Below are positions 1 through 9,344 of a DNA stretch of 64,000 nt, piece by piece; within the stretch, counting starts at the first letter, position 1, and every line of letters begins with the position of its first letter. Where the stretch lies: positions 52,330-116,329 of the forward strand of contig QYAI01000138.1 of the NCBI GenBank assembly GCA_003988855.1, in the 5' to 3' direction. The notes beneath the pieces were generated by a model, which did not search any database, was not told the DNA's origin, and saw only the letters and a list, made by a program, of their open reading frames with translations. This stretch comes from Arachnopeziza araneosa. Lineage: Eukaryota > Ascomycota > Leotiomycetes > Helotiales > Arachnopezizaceae. A program made the position numbers and the translations under genes.

Positions 1-2
1 CC

Positions 3-1826
3 ACCTCTGTCCCAAATACGCCGGGTGTCGATACGCCGTTTATCGATGGTCAATTTGCAATCAGAAGAGTCGAGTGCGGTGGAACGAGCCCTGGCACTTC
101 GACGCCCACAAGCGCCATCCCACAAGAGCTGAGACCATTTGGAAAGGGAGCGATCAGTCCATTCCCAACACAGTCAGCCATCCCAGAAATCTTGGAAGAT
201 TATTTCTCATTACCCATCGTTTCTGTTCAAGCAGGACGCCGAACAAACTTCGATTTCTGGGGAGAGATGCCACATGAAATCAAGCTGTCTATATTTGCCT
301 ACCTCAAACCCAAGGAGTTGGTTAGAGCCTCTGCTGCAAGCAAAGACTTCCACAAGACATGCTTTGATGGGCAACTTTGGACATGTTTCGATGCATCAGA
401 ATTCTATAAAGATATTCCAGCCGAATCACTTGCAAAGATTATTGTGGCCGCTGGGCCATTTGTGAAGGACCTCAATCTGAGAGGGTGTGTGCAGGTTGAA
501 CATTACAAACGTGCTGAGGTGGTTGTGAAAGCCTGCAAGAACTTAATCAATGCAACCCTAGAGGGCTGCCGGAACTTTCAACGCTCGACGCTTCACAGTC
601 TCCTCCGGTCCAATGAGAGGTTGGCAAATCTGAATCTTACAGGTCTGACAGCAGTAACAAACGGTACTTGCAAGATCATAGCTCAGTCATGTCCCTCACT
701 GGAGACTTTCAATGTTTCTTGGTGCACACATATGGATGCTCGTGGCATCAGAACTATCATTCTAGAGTGCAAGAAATTGAGGGATCTCAGAGCAGGTGAG
801 GTTAGGGGTTTCAATAACCTCGATCTTGCTCAAGATATTTTTGAGACGAACAATCTAGAAAGACTAGTTATGAGCGGCTGTACCGACCTCACTGATGAAG
901 CGCTGCAGACTATGATCGCTGGCCATGAGCCAGAAGTCGACATCCTAAGCGACATTCCAATAGTGCCAGTTAGGAAACTGCGTCATTTAGACGTCAGTCG
1001 ATGCAGTCGTTTAAGCAGTGCTGGCGTTAAGATTATGGCGCATCTCGTTCCTGACCTAGAGGGCCTCCAAATCAGTGGCTGCACTGCTCTGACTGATGAT
1101 GGTCTCGCAGACCTCTTGGCTACAACACCTCGCCTCACTCACCTCGACCTAGAGGAACTTGCTGAATTAAGCAACACTCTACTATCTGAGAATCTAGCCA
1201 AAGCCCCCTGCGCTCCGTTCCTTGAGCATCTCTCAATCTCATATTGCGAAAATCTTGGTGACACTGGCATGCTCCCCGTCATTCGAGCTTGCACGTCTCT
1301 TGTCAGTGTCGATATGGATAATACCAAAATTAGCGACCTCGCCCTTGCCGAAGCTGCCGCTATGATACGCACTCGCTCTTCCGGCACCACTTGCTCCCGC
1401 ACTCGTCCTCGCATCGGTCTTCGTCTTGTTGTTTTTGACTGCCAGAATGTCACTTGGACAGGCATACGTGAAGTCCTTTCGCGTAATTCAGAAGTGAAGA
1501 AGCCAGCAGGTGCAGGACAAGGAGCCACATTCCCGACCGAGATTATAAGTTTGAAATGTTTCTACGGCTGGCAGATGACTGTAGATGAACACTTGAAACG
1601 TGTCCTCCGAGGAGATCTTCCTGCTGCAGGCAGATTGGAGAGGAAGTGGGCAGAGTATATGATGGCGAACGAGGAAGCTGGAGCTGGAGGGGCAGGAGTG
1701 AGAAGGAGAAGGAGAAGGGCTAGAGAGGCGCAAATGTTACATGCGGACGAAGAAGAGGGCGGCGTGGGTATGGGCGGAATTGGACGGAGGAGAAGGGCCA
1801 GGAGCAATGGATGCTCTGTCATGTGA
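3..1826 (+). CDS. F-box/leucine-rich-repeat protein, 5' partial, with C-terminal CaaX box
   Basis: The frame is open from the window edge with no in-frame ATG before the F-box, so the true start lies upstream. About 607 codons are visible and no intron is needed. An F-box sits at about residues 85-128 of the visible part (FWGEMPHEIKLSIFAYL, then LVRASAASKDF). It is followed by many AMN1/FBXL-type Cys-containing leucine-rich repeats (LEGLQISGCTALTDDGL, LEHLSISYCENLGDTGM). Such proteins are substrate receptors of SCF ubiquitin ligases: the F-box binds Skp1 and the repeats bind the substrate. The tail is strongly basic (two Arg-rich clusters) and ends in Cys-Ser-Val-Met at 1812-1823 followed by TGA. 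That is a CaaX sequence of the farnesyltransferase type, so membrane attachment is inferred. It resembles fission yeast Pof2 and animal FBXL2/20, but orthology was not tested. Confidence 0.88.
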   Translation, partial: TSVPNTPGVDTPFIDGQFAIRRVECGGTSPGTSTPTSAIPQELRPFGKGAISPFPTQSAIPEILEDYFSLPIVSVQAGRRTNFDFWGEMPHEIKLSIFAYLKPKELVRASAASKDFHKTCFDGQLWTCFDASEFYKDIPAESLAKIIVAAGPFVKDLNLRGCVQVEHYKRAEVVVKACKNLINATLEGCRNFQRSTLHSLLRSNERLANLNLTGLTAVTNGTCKIIAQSCPSLETFNVSWCTHMDARGIRTIILECKKLRDLRAGEVRGFNNLDLAQDIFETNNLERLVMSGCTDLTDEALQTMIAGHEPEVDILSDIPIVPVRKLRHLDVSRCSRLSSAGVKIMAHLVPDLEGLQISGCTALTDDGLADLLATTPRLTHLDLEELAELSNTLLSENLAKAPCAPFLEHLSISYCENLGDTGMLPVIRACTSLVSVDMDNTKISDLALAEAAAMIRTRSSGTTCSRTRPRIGLRLVVFDCQNVTWTGIREVLSRNSEVKKPAGAGQGATFPTEIISLKCFYGWQMTVDEHLKRVLRGDLPAAGRLERKWAEYMMANEEAGAGGAGVRRRRRRAREAQMLHADEEEGGVGMGGIGRRRRARSNGCSVM

Positions 1827-2146
1827 TATGGGAGACGAGAAACATGCTCGGTCAGTTCTGCTTTTAGCGCTATTTTATCAGGAGTTTAGAAAGGGCATGG
1901 AAAGGGCATGGAATTGGCATGGTTTGGTAGATAGAACTTATTTTGCGGCGTCTCTTGAGAAGATGAACGAGTTTTTCGGATATGTTAAGTTCTTAGTGGC
2001 AATAGGGCCGGAAGGGATGGCTGTATCTATATTTCAGCAGTCGAATTCATTGATTCTACCACTTTCACCAAACGACCTGGCATTCTTTTTCAGTTAATCT
2101 TGCTACAATCATTCGTATTGACTTCCTTACCTATTTTTAAACTTGC
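1827..2146. other. 3' flank of the F-box gene
   Basis: Short AT-rich stretch between the F-box gene and a possible convergent small gene. Open frames here are short and look non-coding. No structured element was recognised. Confidence 0.5.
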
Positions 2147-2365
2147 CTATTCTTCATCTTCGTCCGGAAGCGGCATGTTGACGGCTGCCTTGAAGGCTCG
2201 CGCGAGCTGTAGCCACCAGTCCAAGTCTTTGTTAGAGGAATACGTTGTCGTGGTCTTTGCGGAGTGTGTTGATTGAATTTGGCTGCCATGGCTGGATTGT
2301 TCAAATGGCCTAAAGGTAGCTCTGACCGCTGGTTGTTGACCCTTTGACGAGGAGGCAGCTTCCAT
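2147..2365 (-). CDS. possible small hypothetical protein or 3' exon
   Basis: An open frame runs on the minus strand from an ATG at 2365 to a stop at 2147 (72 codons). It ends in a Trp-Trp helix-like stretch (DLDWWLQLARAFKAAV) and an acidic tail (LPDEDEE). The same frame stays open upstream to about 2469, where a TTTAG acceptor-like site lies. It could therefore be the last exon of a longer gene, but no convincing upstream exon was found. The family was not recognised and no function is proposed. Composition looks more protein-like than the neighbouring open frames; expression evidence would decide. Confidence 0.3.
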   Translation of the reverse strand: MEAASSSKGQQPAVRATFRPFEQSSHGSQIQSTHSAKTTTTYSSNKDLDWWLQLARAFKAAVNMPLPDEDEE

Positions 2366-2469
2366 GATGAGAGGCTGGGGTTCGGCGACAGGTAGAATAT
2401 GTGCAAATATAGAGGTTTTCGGGCTTAATATTTCTCGGACCGTTTGATTGAAGTAAGTGCATTTCCTAG

Positions 2470-3989
2470 CTAAATATCACCAATGGGATTTGGCCTGCTT
2501 TTGTAAGTACCTAATGTTGGTGCCTAACTTCGTTCTGCAGTTGCCTATTAGCTAGTCACAGAGACATAGAGTACAAACTCCAAGAATTGACTCACCACCT
2601 TTATTGAAACCATCTAGGTACAGGTAGCACTAAATTTGGCTTGAACCAAACGTTGCTGTTCATATCACTACTCGCTTATCTCTCATTCACATAGATCAAC
2701 CAGAGACCAACAAACTAGTAAAGAAAGTTAGACGAAGTAACAAGACTTTACTCGTAAAATAGGTGATGGCAGAGAGTCAAATCCCTAGTACATCAAAACA
2801 TGCGCGAAAATTGAACGGCAGTCAGATGTAATGTCTACGTTTCATTCGGGGGATTATGGCAATGAGAGTGCGGGAAAAGAGGTCAAGCGAAGGTATGAAT
2901 CCTAAACATGATTCGTCCAATCTTTCTTTTTTGACCCAGAGAAGTAAACCGAGATGAAAGTGGGGTGTGTTGCAAATGCAGTGTGGTTATTGAAATTGTT
3001 AGTAGTCATGATTGATAGATATCCGAAGATCAACAGCATTGAAGAGACAACGAAGATTTGCGTCTAATTTTATGCTAAATTTATTTCGTTCTCGACGACA
3101 CTTTTGGAAGTCTGTAGTCTCTTTAAATGGGCGTATCTCATCTTCCAGGCTTATTAAGTAGAATACAGTATCCTAATCAATTTACCAAAGGTCTCCTATC
3201 TACTACGTTAGCATATTACTACCTTTGTATTTTCATACATAAGGAACGAGTTAAGAATATATCGATAGATCTATTCATTTCTCTTAATATTATTATGGAA
3301 AGGGAAAATTTGGTTTTATTTTTGGTACAGAATCAGTACATCTGTTATCTGCCTTGATGGACATAAGTGATGGTCGTTAAAAGTCAGCCAGAAGATGCAA
3401 GTTGGAGGTTAGGCTCTCTCTCTCTCTCTTTTCATACTAGCTAAACCTGCTTGATTTCTTTGCTGCTGTTCTTTATTTGTGCGCAACATGGCTGGATTTG
3501 GATAATGTCATTGAACAGTACATGATTATTTGGATGCATTTGGCACCCGTTCGCTATGTGCTCATTGACCTATTACTAGAATAAGCACTCGACCAACGAA
3601 GTAAATGTTGAGAATTCATGTCTCAAGGTCCATTAGCCTTTGTTAATATGATTTCCAATTGTTGTGATTCGCTAGTGGCAGCAAGTTTTTGAGAGCCTAA
3701 AATGTATAGAAATATTCGCTCCCACCTCGCATCCTCCATAGAGATCACTAAAAAGCTCCTCGAGGTAATCGCCATGAACTATTGGCTTTTTTATCCCTGA
3801 GTTTGATATATATCAAAATGCCACCTTGGCGTCGCATCGCGGAAGCAAGCATTGTAATGCAAAGAGCATTCACGAAATCGCCCCTACAAGACATGAGAGC
3901 ACTTCAAAAGGAGCTCAACAAAAGCACATTGGTTGCCAAGAATGCTTTGCTCTATACTAGTCCAACAAATGACAATCTAAGCCCTAATT
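2470..3989. other. AT-rich intergenic region with a CT microsatellite
   Basis: About 1.5 kb without a supported gene. A (CT)8 run lies at 3414-3430. A 69-codon open frame at 3782-3991 could be the eroded N-terminal part of the C48 pseudogene that follows, but it carries no recognisable motif. Nothing else was recognised. Confidence 0.5.
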
Positions 3990-4694
3990 AGACGACCTTA
4001 ACCCGGAGGTGTCATCATCTCCTCTACAAAGACAATCTCAACTCTGCAACACGCATTGAAACCGTACACCTGTATCTCTAGCACGTTTGCGAGCATGCAA
4101 ATGCGATCAACAACGTAGATAATTTCGGTGATGTACCAATCTGCTCCAAAAAAGCATGTGATCTTTTCTCCGGCTACACGAGGCAACATACGACTGGGAG
4201 ATCAACCTCGAATACTTTTGATCAGCTCGAACTTCACGGATTCGGCCTCGGAGGCGACGAAATTCTCGGTGTGTGTCACCTATTTATCATAGATAGCAAC
4301 CGGGCTGGTACAGGACATACGAGTCTTATTGTCATTTCTCCACTAAATCGGACGGTGGACTTCCTGGGTAGCAAATTCAATGAGATGACAAGAAGATGGG
4401 CCTGGTATTCAATCTGCTTGCCGAACTTTTAAGGGTTCATTTCCTTCCATACGAATGGCGTGTCCGCCAAGGCCACTCGCCAATTCAAAACCACTCAATG
4501 ATTTTGGAATATCATGTCATTGAAATACCATGCTGGTTGCCTTTGGATTTGATGTGATTTACAACCCTGGCAATATGAATACTAGGCGACTAGTTGTTGC
4601 CAATGAAATGCTGAAAGGACCAGGAACTCTTTTTCATCAACCTGGATTTCCAGCAGGCGAAGAGCGGTTTTACTGCTCTTTAACTGATTATTAG
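3990..4694 (+). pseudogene. decayed C48 (Ulp1-like) cysteine protease domain
   Basis: Three plus-strand frame segments together spell an Ulp1/SENP-like domain. First is GHTSLIVISPLNRTVDFLGS (about 4313-4372), matching the family's GHW.L.V.. / DS block; its His (CAT, 4316-4318) is kept. After a frame change comes NDFGI (4497-4511), at the place of the NDCG active-site motif, then TGA at 4521-4523. Then AFGFDVIYNPGNMNTRR follows in that same frame up to a TAG at 4692-4694. The Asp expected before the Ser of the first block is Gly (GGT), and the catalytic Cys is Phe (TTT). With frameshifts and stops as well, this is a dead copy of a deSUMOylase-like or effector-like protease domain. The upstream boundary is uncertain. 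Family assignment rests on motif reading, not a search. Confidence 0.62.
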
Positions 4695-5134
4695 GTTCTG
4701 AGTAGAGACAATTATCCAAATGATATCTCAAGGGGGTTTGTGCCATTAAACCAAGCAATACTGGATGGGCTGGCCATGGAAGTAAGACGAAAGAGAGGTG
4801 CATATACAGATTTCGTGATGCTAAATTAGGTGGAAAACTACTTAGCAGGGCATGGCAGAAGATTGCACTGGCTTCAAACGGGGAGACTGCGAATTACAAT
4901 GGCTCGGAGGAACTCATTGACTGGGCTGAGGCACGTGACGAAAACCACAGAAGACGAGCACAACCTCAGTTTAGAAGACAAGGAACGAAATGAGTAATGA
5001 TAGGAAATCAAGAGTCCAACAGCAACTCTACGCAAGGAATAGTAAAACAAAAGCGACAGTCAAACCTTGAGGGGCATGGATGAAAACTTCCTTCCTGTGT
5101 TTACTTCTATCAATCGTCTCAAATGGTGCTTCTT
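4695..5134. other. intergenic region 3' of the SET gene
   Basis: Spacer between the C48 pseudogene remnant and the 3' end of the minus-strand SET gene. No gene, tRNA or repeat was recognised. It may hold a few more eroded codons of the pseudogene. Confidence 0.5.
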
Positions 5135-6866
5135 CTATGTGCCATTGGAAGTTCGCGCCTTTTCCTCTTCTGCGGCCTCTGTCCTGCATCTGTGACACAA
5201 ACACCAACCACCTAAGCTCCCCTTGGCCCACTCCCTACGATCCTGAACACTCAAGTCGATATCGCAATAGTGATTCAGAATCTCTTCCCCTTTATTTATG
5301 CCTCCTTGGAATCCACCAATTCTCTTTTCTCGGCACCAGAGTTTCATGCGACTGCCCCATTCCCACTGCACATTTGGATCACAATCATGGTTCGCTAGAC
5401 ACCACAACGGATGAACAGCAGCTACTTCTGGGTGTCCATTCCTTGGGTTTACTCGTCCAGAGGCTGTTCCTCGAAATTTGCTATAGAGTGTATTGAATAT
5501 CCAGAGATCATAGTTCTTGATGGAAGCAAATATGTCAATTTCCATCTTCTCGAGGACATGAAGAGGCCCGGTGATGTTGTGGTGGAATGAAAATGGTAGA
5601 GTCCAAACTGGGGGCGGACCAGCGTTGACAGACAGTAAAACAGAATTCTCAGCGGTTGGAAGGAAGTCACCCCATATATACTTGACCTGCTGGAGATCTA
5701 ATGGATGGATTTTCTGGGTGACGGCCATAGCAAGAGCACGGGCAAGAAGGAGGAGGTAGAGCGCAGACGGTTTCTCTCCAGGATCCGTCTCCCTGGCAAT
5801 TGCGTCAACGTCCTTATCACAGACTGCTGGGTGATATTCCTGCTGCGCTCTCATCAGACATTCCTCACTACAAAACATGTCCTCGCAATCCGGGCAACCG
5901 ACAACTCTGCTGTCGGTGGTCAACAGAGGCAGCTCTGTGCTGCAAGCGTCACATAGTGATTCTTTCAAGTGATTATTGGCAGCCAAGAGAGAAAACTCGT
6001 CCAACACAGTTTCACCTGGTTGGATTTCATTCTTAGCAAACAAACCTAGTTGCTTGTTTGAGGGAATTTCCGCGGATCCCTCCATGCTGCTCGCAGCCGA
6101 CTTCAAGAGAGTAGGAAGCTCGGTAACTTTAACCTCACAATTTGACGAGGTTTTTGCCAGCTCGGCATTCAGAGAATCCAGCGATTCCTGGGAAAATCTG
6201 TTTGGCTCATGGTAGTTCCACCTATTAAAACACTTAAAATGTTGTCCTTAGAATAACTCCCGCTTTTACCTACGGGTACACTTCTCGTCGGACCAACCCT
6301 TGATCAGGCAGATCCTTGACATCCACCGCATCAACTTTCAGTCTCCCTTTGGCGATCTTCTCGATATATTCTTGGGCCTGGAGAAGATCTTCGTCCTCAG
6401 GCTCCGCGGTTAAGCCTCGGGCGCAGAATTCGAAAGCGCTTCTCAAGCAGCCGCAAAGCAAGAGACTGATGGCGAGATTGCGATAGCACCTAATAGACGC
6501 AGCTTGTGCGATTTTCAACACGTCGCCTCCGTCCAAGTTGAGGGCCTCCACGCCGCTGGTCAGATCGACTTGGTTGCGGCGTGTCGCATGCCTTTGTAGC
6601 ACGGTAGGGAGTCCATCAATGGTACGCAATCTCAGTGATTCGAGGGCCAGATCATGGTACTCGAAGCCCTCATTTGTACACTCGTCGCAGAGAAGGAGAG
6701 CTCTATAACTGTCACCCGCTGCGAGATCGGGATAGCCCAGGTCGGAGTGCACGGAGCTTCTTTCCAGGTACAAGATCAGGTCGTAGGGCTGCCGCGAAAG
6801 CTCCTCAGTTAGGTTCTGTCTTGTCTGCAGAAGTTGTAGCGTTTCTTCCTCTTGGTCGTTATCCAT
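5135..6866 (-). CDS. TPR/MYND/SET-domain protein (SMYD-like)
   Basis: Two exons, 6866-6274 and 6221-5135, joined over a 52-nt GT-AG intron; 1680 nt, 559 aa. The start chosen is the ATG of MDNDQEEET at 6866. An upstream in-frame ATG at 7046 would add 60 residues of less conserved look. The N-terminal part is TPR-like. After a SET-N segment (LGLFAKNEIQPGETVLDE, about residue 255) comes a MYND-type zinc finger (C-x2-C, C-x2-C, C-x3-C, H-x3-C). The SET core motifs are NHDCDPN (about residue 475) and GEEILNHYC, and the end is a post-SET-like cysteine cluster (WCLCHRC). The family are S-adenosylmethionine-dependent lysine methyltransferases acting on histone or other proteins; the substrate here is unknown. 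Confidence 0.85.
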
Positions 6867-7426
6867 GGTAGATCTGACATAGTAAAAGTTGGAAAAGAGG
6901 CTTTCCAGAAAGGACGTTTTATTTATTTTGTGGACCTCGTCTTGTCGTTTTGCAAGCTTTTTTGGCCTGTTCTCTGGCCGGAGCAAATGCCCCGGCTCTG
7001 TCTGCAGGTCGTCCAGCAGTGATTTTAGTGGCATTGCCTCCTTCATCAATGCTGACGGTTTCCGGGGTCCAAATGCTCCAGGTTGAAGGAATAGAGAAGG
7101 GAATTATGGGGTGTTGTTTTCCCAAGGGACGTCTGGAAGCTTTGTTTTCGTGCTTCTCCGTTGCCGTTTAGGGTCATTCGGCGTCGAACAAGACCGCTAC
7201 TTGAAGTCTCTGTTGTGCGTTGGTCAATTCGTCCCTTTCTGTAGAGGCAGGGCTTCAACCCTAACGGATTGACCAAGGCTAGTGATTCGCTGCTCTACGT
7301 GATCAAAGCAGCCCTAGGAACAGGAATGTAATGCCCAGGTCTGCCCGCGGCTTTCGCATGTTGAGTACTCTCTTGAAGCCCAACTAAGGTAGTAGTAGTC
7401 TAGTTGTCTAACTAGAGAGAACTTCA
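6867..7426. other. upstream region of the SET gene
   Basis: Holds the likely promoter and leader of the minus-strand SET gene. The open in-frame extension 7046-6867 leaves a longer N-terminus possible. No separate gene was seen. Confidence 0.45.
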
Positions 7427-7894
7427 CTACCTCATCTCGCTGGCCTCGCTCGACTGTGGCGCCTGCATGGAATGGACATGGCGGTCTAGCTCATGATGTT
7501 GGAGTCTCCGAAAGGCTTGTTTAAGGACAGTAGTAGTTGCTGCTGCATGCATACAAGAAGATGCAGTCCACGGTACCATGGTACTTCTCCGCTGGCTGGG
7601 CCGTCTCAGCCTTGCAGGAGATGCGGATATAGTGATGGAAAACATTGGCCGGTTATTTTCCAAGGCCACTGTTTCCACAGCCCCTGCCCAGGTTAGAGCA
7701 ATTGTACACCCATCTTCTGATATTTGACTCTCTTGATTCTCACAGAGCAAGGGCCGGACGTCAAGGCTGCAGATACTTATCAGAAGAGAAGTAGCGTCAT
7801 TGTCCTCCTGCCTCATCTCGGCAGCAATCGCAGACGCATCAGTCCACAATTCTTCTTCACTCTTCCACCCGTTGTGGCCATCATCTGCCATCAT
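7427..7894 (-). CDS. possible small hypothetical protein, two exons
   Basis: Minus-strand frame from ATG 7894 (MMADDGHNGWKSEEELW) to a stop at 7427. It contains a good 60-nt GTGAGA...GGGCAG intron candidate at about 7687-7746. The intron length is a multiple of three and it has no stop, so the frame stays open spliced or unspliced. Spliced, it would encode about 135 aa with acidic N-terminal and His/Ser-rich C-terminal parts. No family was recognised. It lies about 200 bp from, and divergent to, the 6-phosphogluconolactonase gene, so part of it could be that gene's upstream region. Kept only as a weak candidate. Confidence 0.3.
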   Translation of the reverse strand: MMADDGHNGWKSEEELWTDASAIAAEMRQEDNDATSLLISICSLDVRPLLCENQESQISEDGCTIALTWAGAVETVALENNRPMFSITISASPARLRRPSQRRSTMVPWTASSCMHAAATTTVLKQAFRRLQHHELDRHVHSMQAPQSSEASEMR

Positions 7895-8097
7895 CCCTCT
7901 TCCCACATCTCCCGTTTACTCACATTGATCTTCGCCTTACCCCGACCCAGCGAAGATAAAAAGCGCATGAACTGCGCTCGGCCACTTTTGCCCGACAAAA
8001 AGATCGCGACAAAAAAAAAGAAAGCTGATCCCGTTTTCCATAGTGGGACCCCCACCATCATCTCGAACTCAACTCAGACGTCTACCACCCCGTGAAC

Positions 8098-8880
8098 ATG
8101 GCAAGGCAACCAAATCTCTTTGCCTTTCCTACCGTTGATTCCCTCGCGGCCACTCTCAGAACCTACATCATTCAATGTCAAACGGCGGGCATCCAGCGCC
8201 ACGACTCCTTCAAAGTCGCCGTTTCCGGCGGATCCCTCCCCAAGACCCTAGCCAAAGCATTGCTTGCAAAACCCAGCGCGGCAGAAGATAAGATCAAGTT
8301 TGACAAATGGGAAATCTTCTTCGCTGATGAACGAGCTGTTCCTCTCGACCACGAAGACTCCAATTACGCTCTCCTCAAGTCTGAACTCCTTGATAAGATC
8401 CCAGCGGAACTGGGCAAGCCAATCGTGCACCCGATTGATGTTGCGCATTTGGACGATGTCCAGGAACTCGCAGATCAATATGAGCAGCTGCTCGTGAGGA
8501 GTTTTGCCTCAAGAGATAGTGTCAAGCTGCCTATCTTTGACCTGTTGCTCCTGGGATGCGGACCAGACGGACATACCTGTAGCCTCTTCCCTGGACATGC
8601 ACTCTTGAGAGAGACGGATGCATGGGTTGCACCGATTGAGGACTCGCCTAAACCACCGCCAAAGCGGATTACTCTTAGCTTGCCAGTGGTCACTCATGGT
8701 GTGAGGATTGCCTTTGTGGCTACGGGAGCTGGCAAGAAAGAGATCATGAAGGAGATTTTCGAGGAGGGCCATGGACTACCTTGTGCATTAGTTAACGAGG
8801 GTGCAGGCGAGAGATGCAGCTGGTTCACAGATACTGCTGCCGTAGAGGGAGTGAGCTTTCCTCGGAGGGGTAGCTTGTAA
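8098..8880 (+). CDS. 6-phosphogluconolactonase
   Basis: Single-exon gene of 260 aa, the usual size for the Sol3/Sol4 family. The start is the ATG at 8098; an in-frame GTG six bases upstream is not a plausible fungal start. Family motifs are VAVSGGSLPKTLA near the N-terminus, WEIFFADERAVPLDHEDSN in the middle, and LLLLGCGPDGHTCSLFPGH, which carries the conserved active-site His region. The enzyme hydrolyses 6-phosphogluconolactone to 6-phosphogluconate, the second step of the oxidative pentose phosphate pathway in the cytosol, and so supports NADPH supply. No targeting signal is visible. Nothing odd was noted. Confidence 0.95.
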   Translation: MARQPNLFAFPTVDSLAATLRTYIIQCQTAGIQRHDSFKVAVSGGSLPKTLAKALLAKPSAAEDKIKFDKWEIFFADERAVPLDHEDSNYALLKSELLDKIPAELGKPIVHPIDVAHLDDVQELADQYEQLLVRSFASRDSVKLPIFDLLLLGCGPDGHTCSLFPGHALLRETDAWVAPIEDSPKPPPKRITLSLPVVTHGVRIAFVATGAGKKEIMKEIFEEGHGLPCALVNEGAGERCSWFTDTAAVEGVSFPRRGSL

Positions 8881-9344
8881 TTTTTGCATTTAGCTTTGGG
8901 GGCTGGTAATCTTTGGGACATGGCTGTTGCTACGACGCTATTTCTTTGGAGTTCACAGTGAAGGGGTCTTCTAAAAAGGGAGCATTCGTTTAAGCGCCAT
9001 AGCAAGTAGTGATCGGGATGGATAGACTTTCCAATATTGACATAGGCTTAGAAATTTACGTATCATGCACATCGTAATTAATATCCAATTTCTGCTTCCA
9101 AGAATATTGAAATAGGTTAGCTTGCGAGTGGGTAAGGAGATCATTATTTAACAAGGGAGAAGTCCTCTTCTTACATAGCACGTGGATGAGATGTCAATAT
9201 TCACATTTCTACCATGTTCTCGTAGCCCGATTTGGATACAGCAATGGTCAAAACCATATTTACAAAACTACCGTCTAATCCCGTTCCCTCATGTGGTGAC
9301 ACAAGATCCACGTTTCGTAAACCCAAACGCCATTCTATTCTGGT
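8881..9344. other. convergent 3' flanks
   Basis: Spacer between the 3' ends of the lactonase gene and the minus-strand Cys-rich protein gene. No gene or repeat was recognised. Confidence 0.5.

Noticed and set aside
5080..5496. 138-codon plus-strand open frame
   Set aside because: It lies antisense within the coding exon of the SET gene and has no motif of its own.
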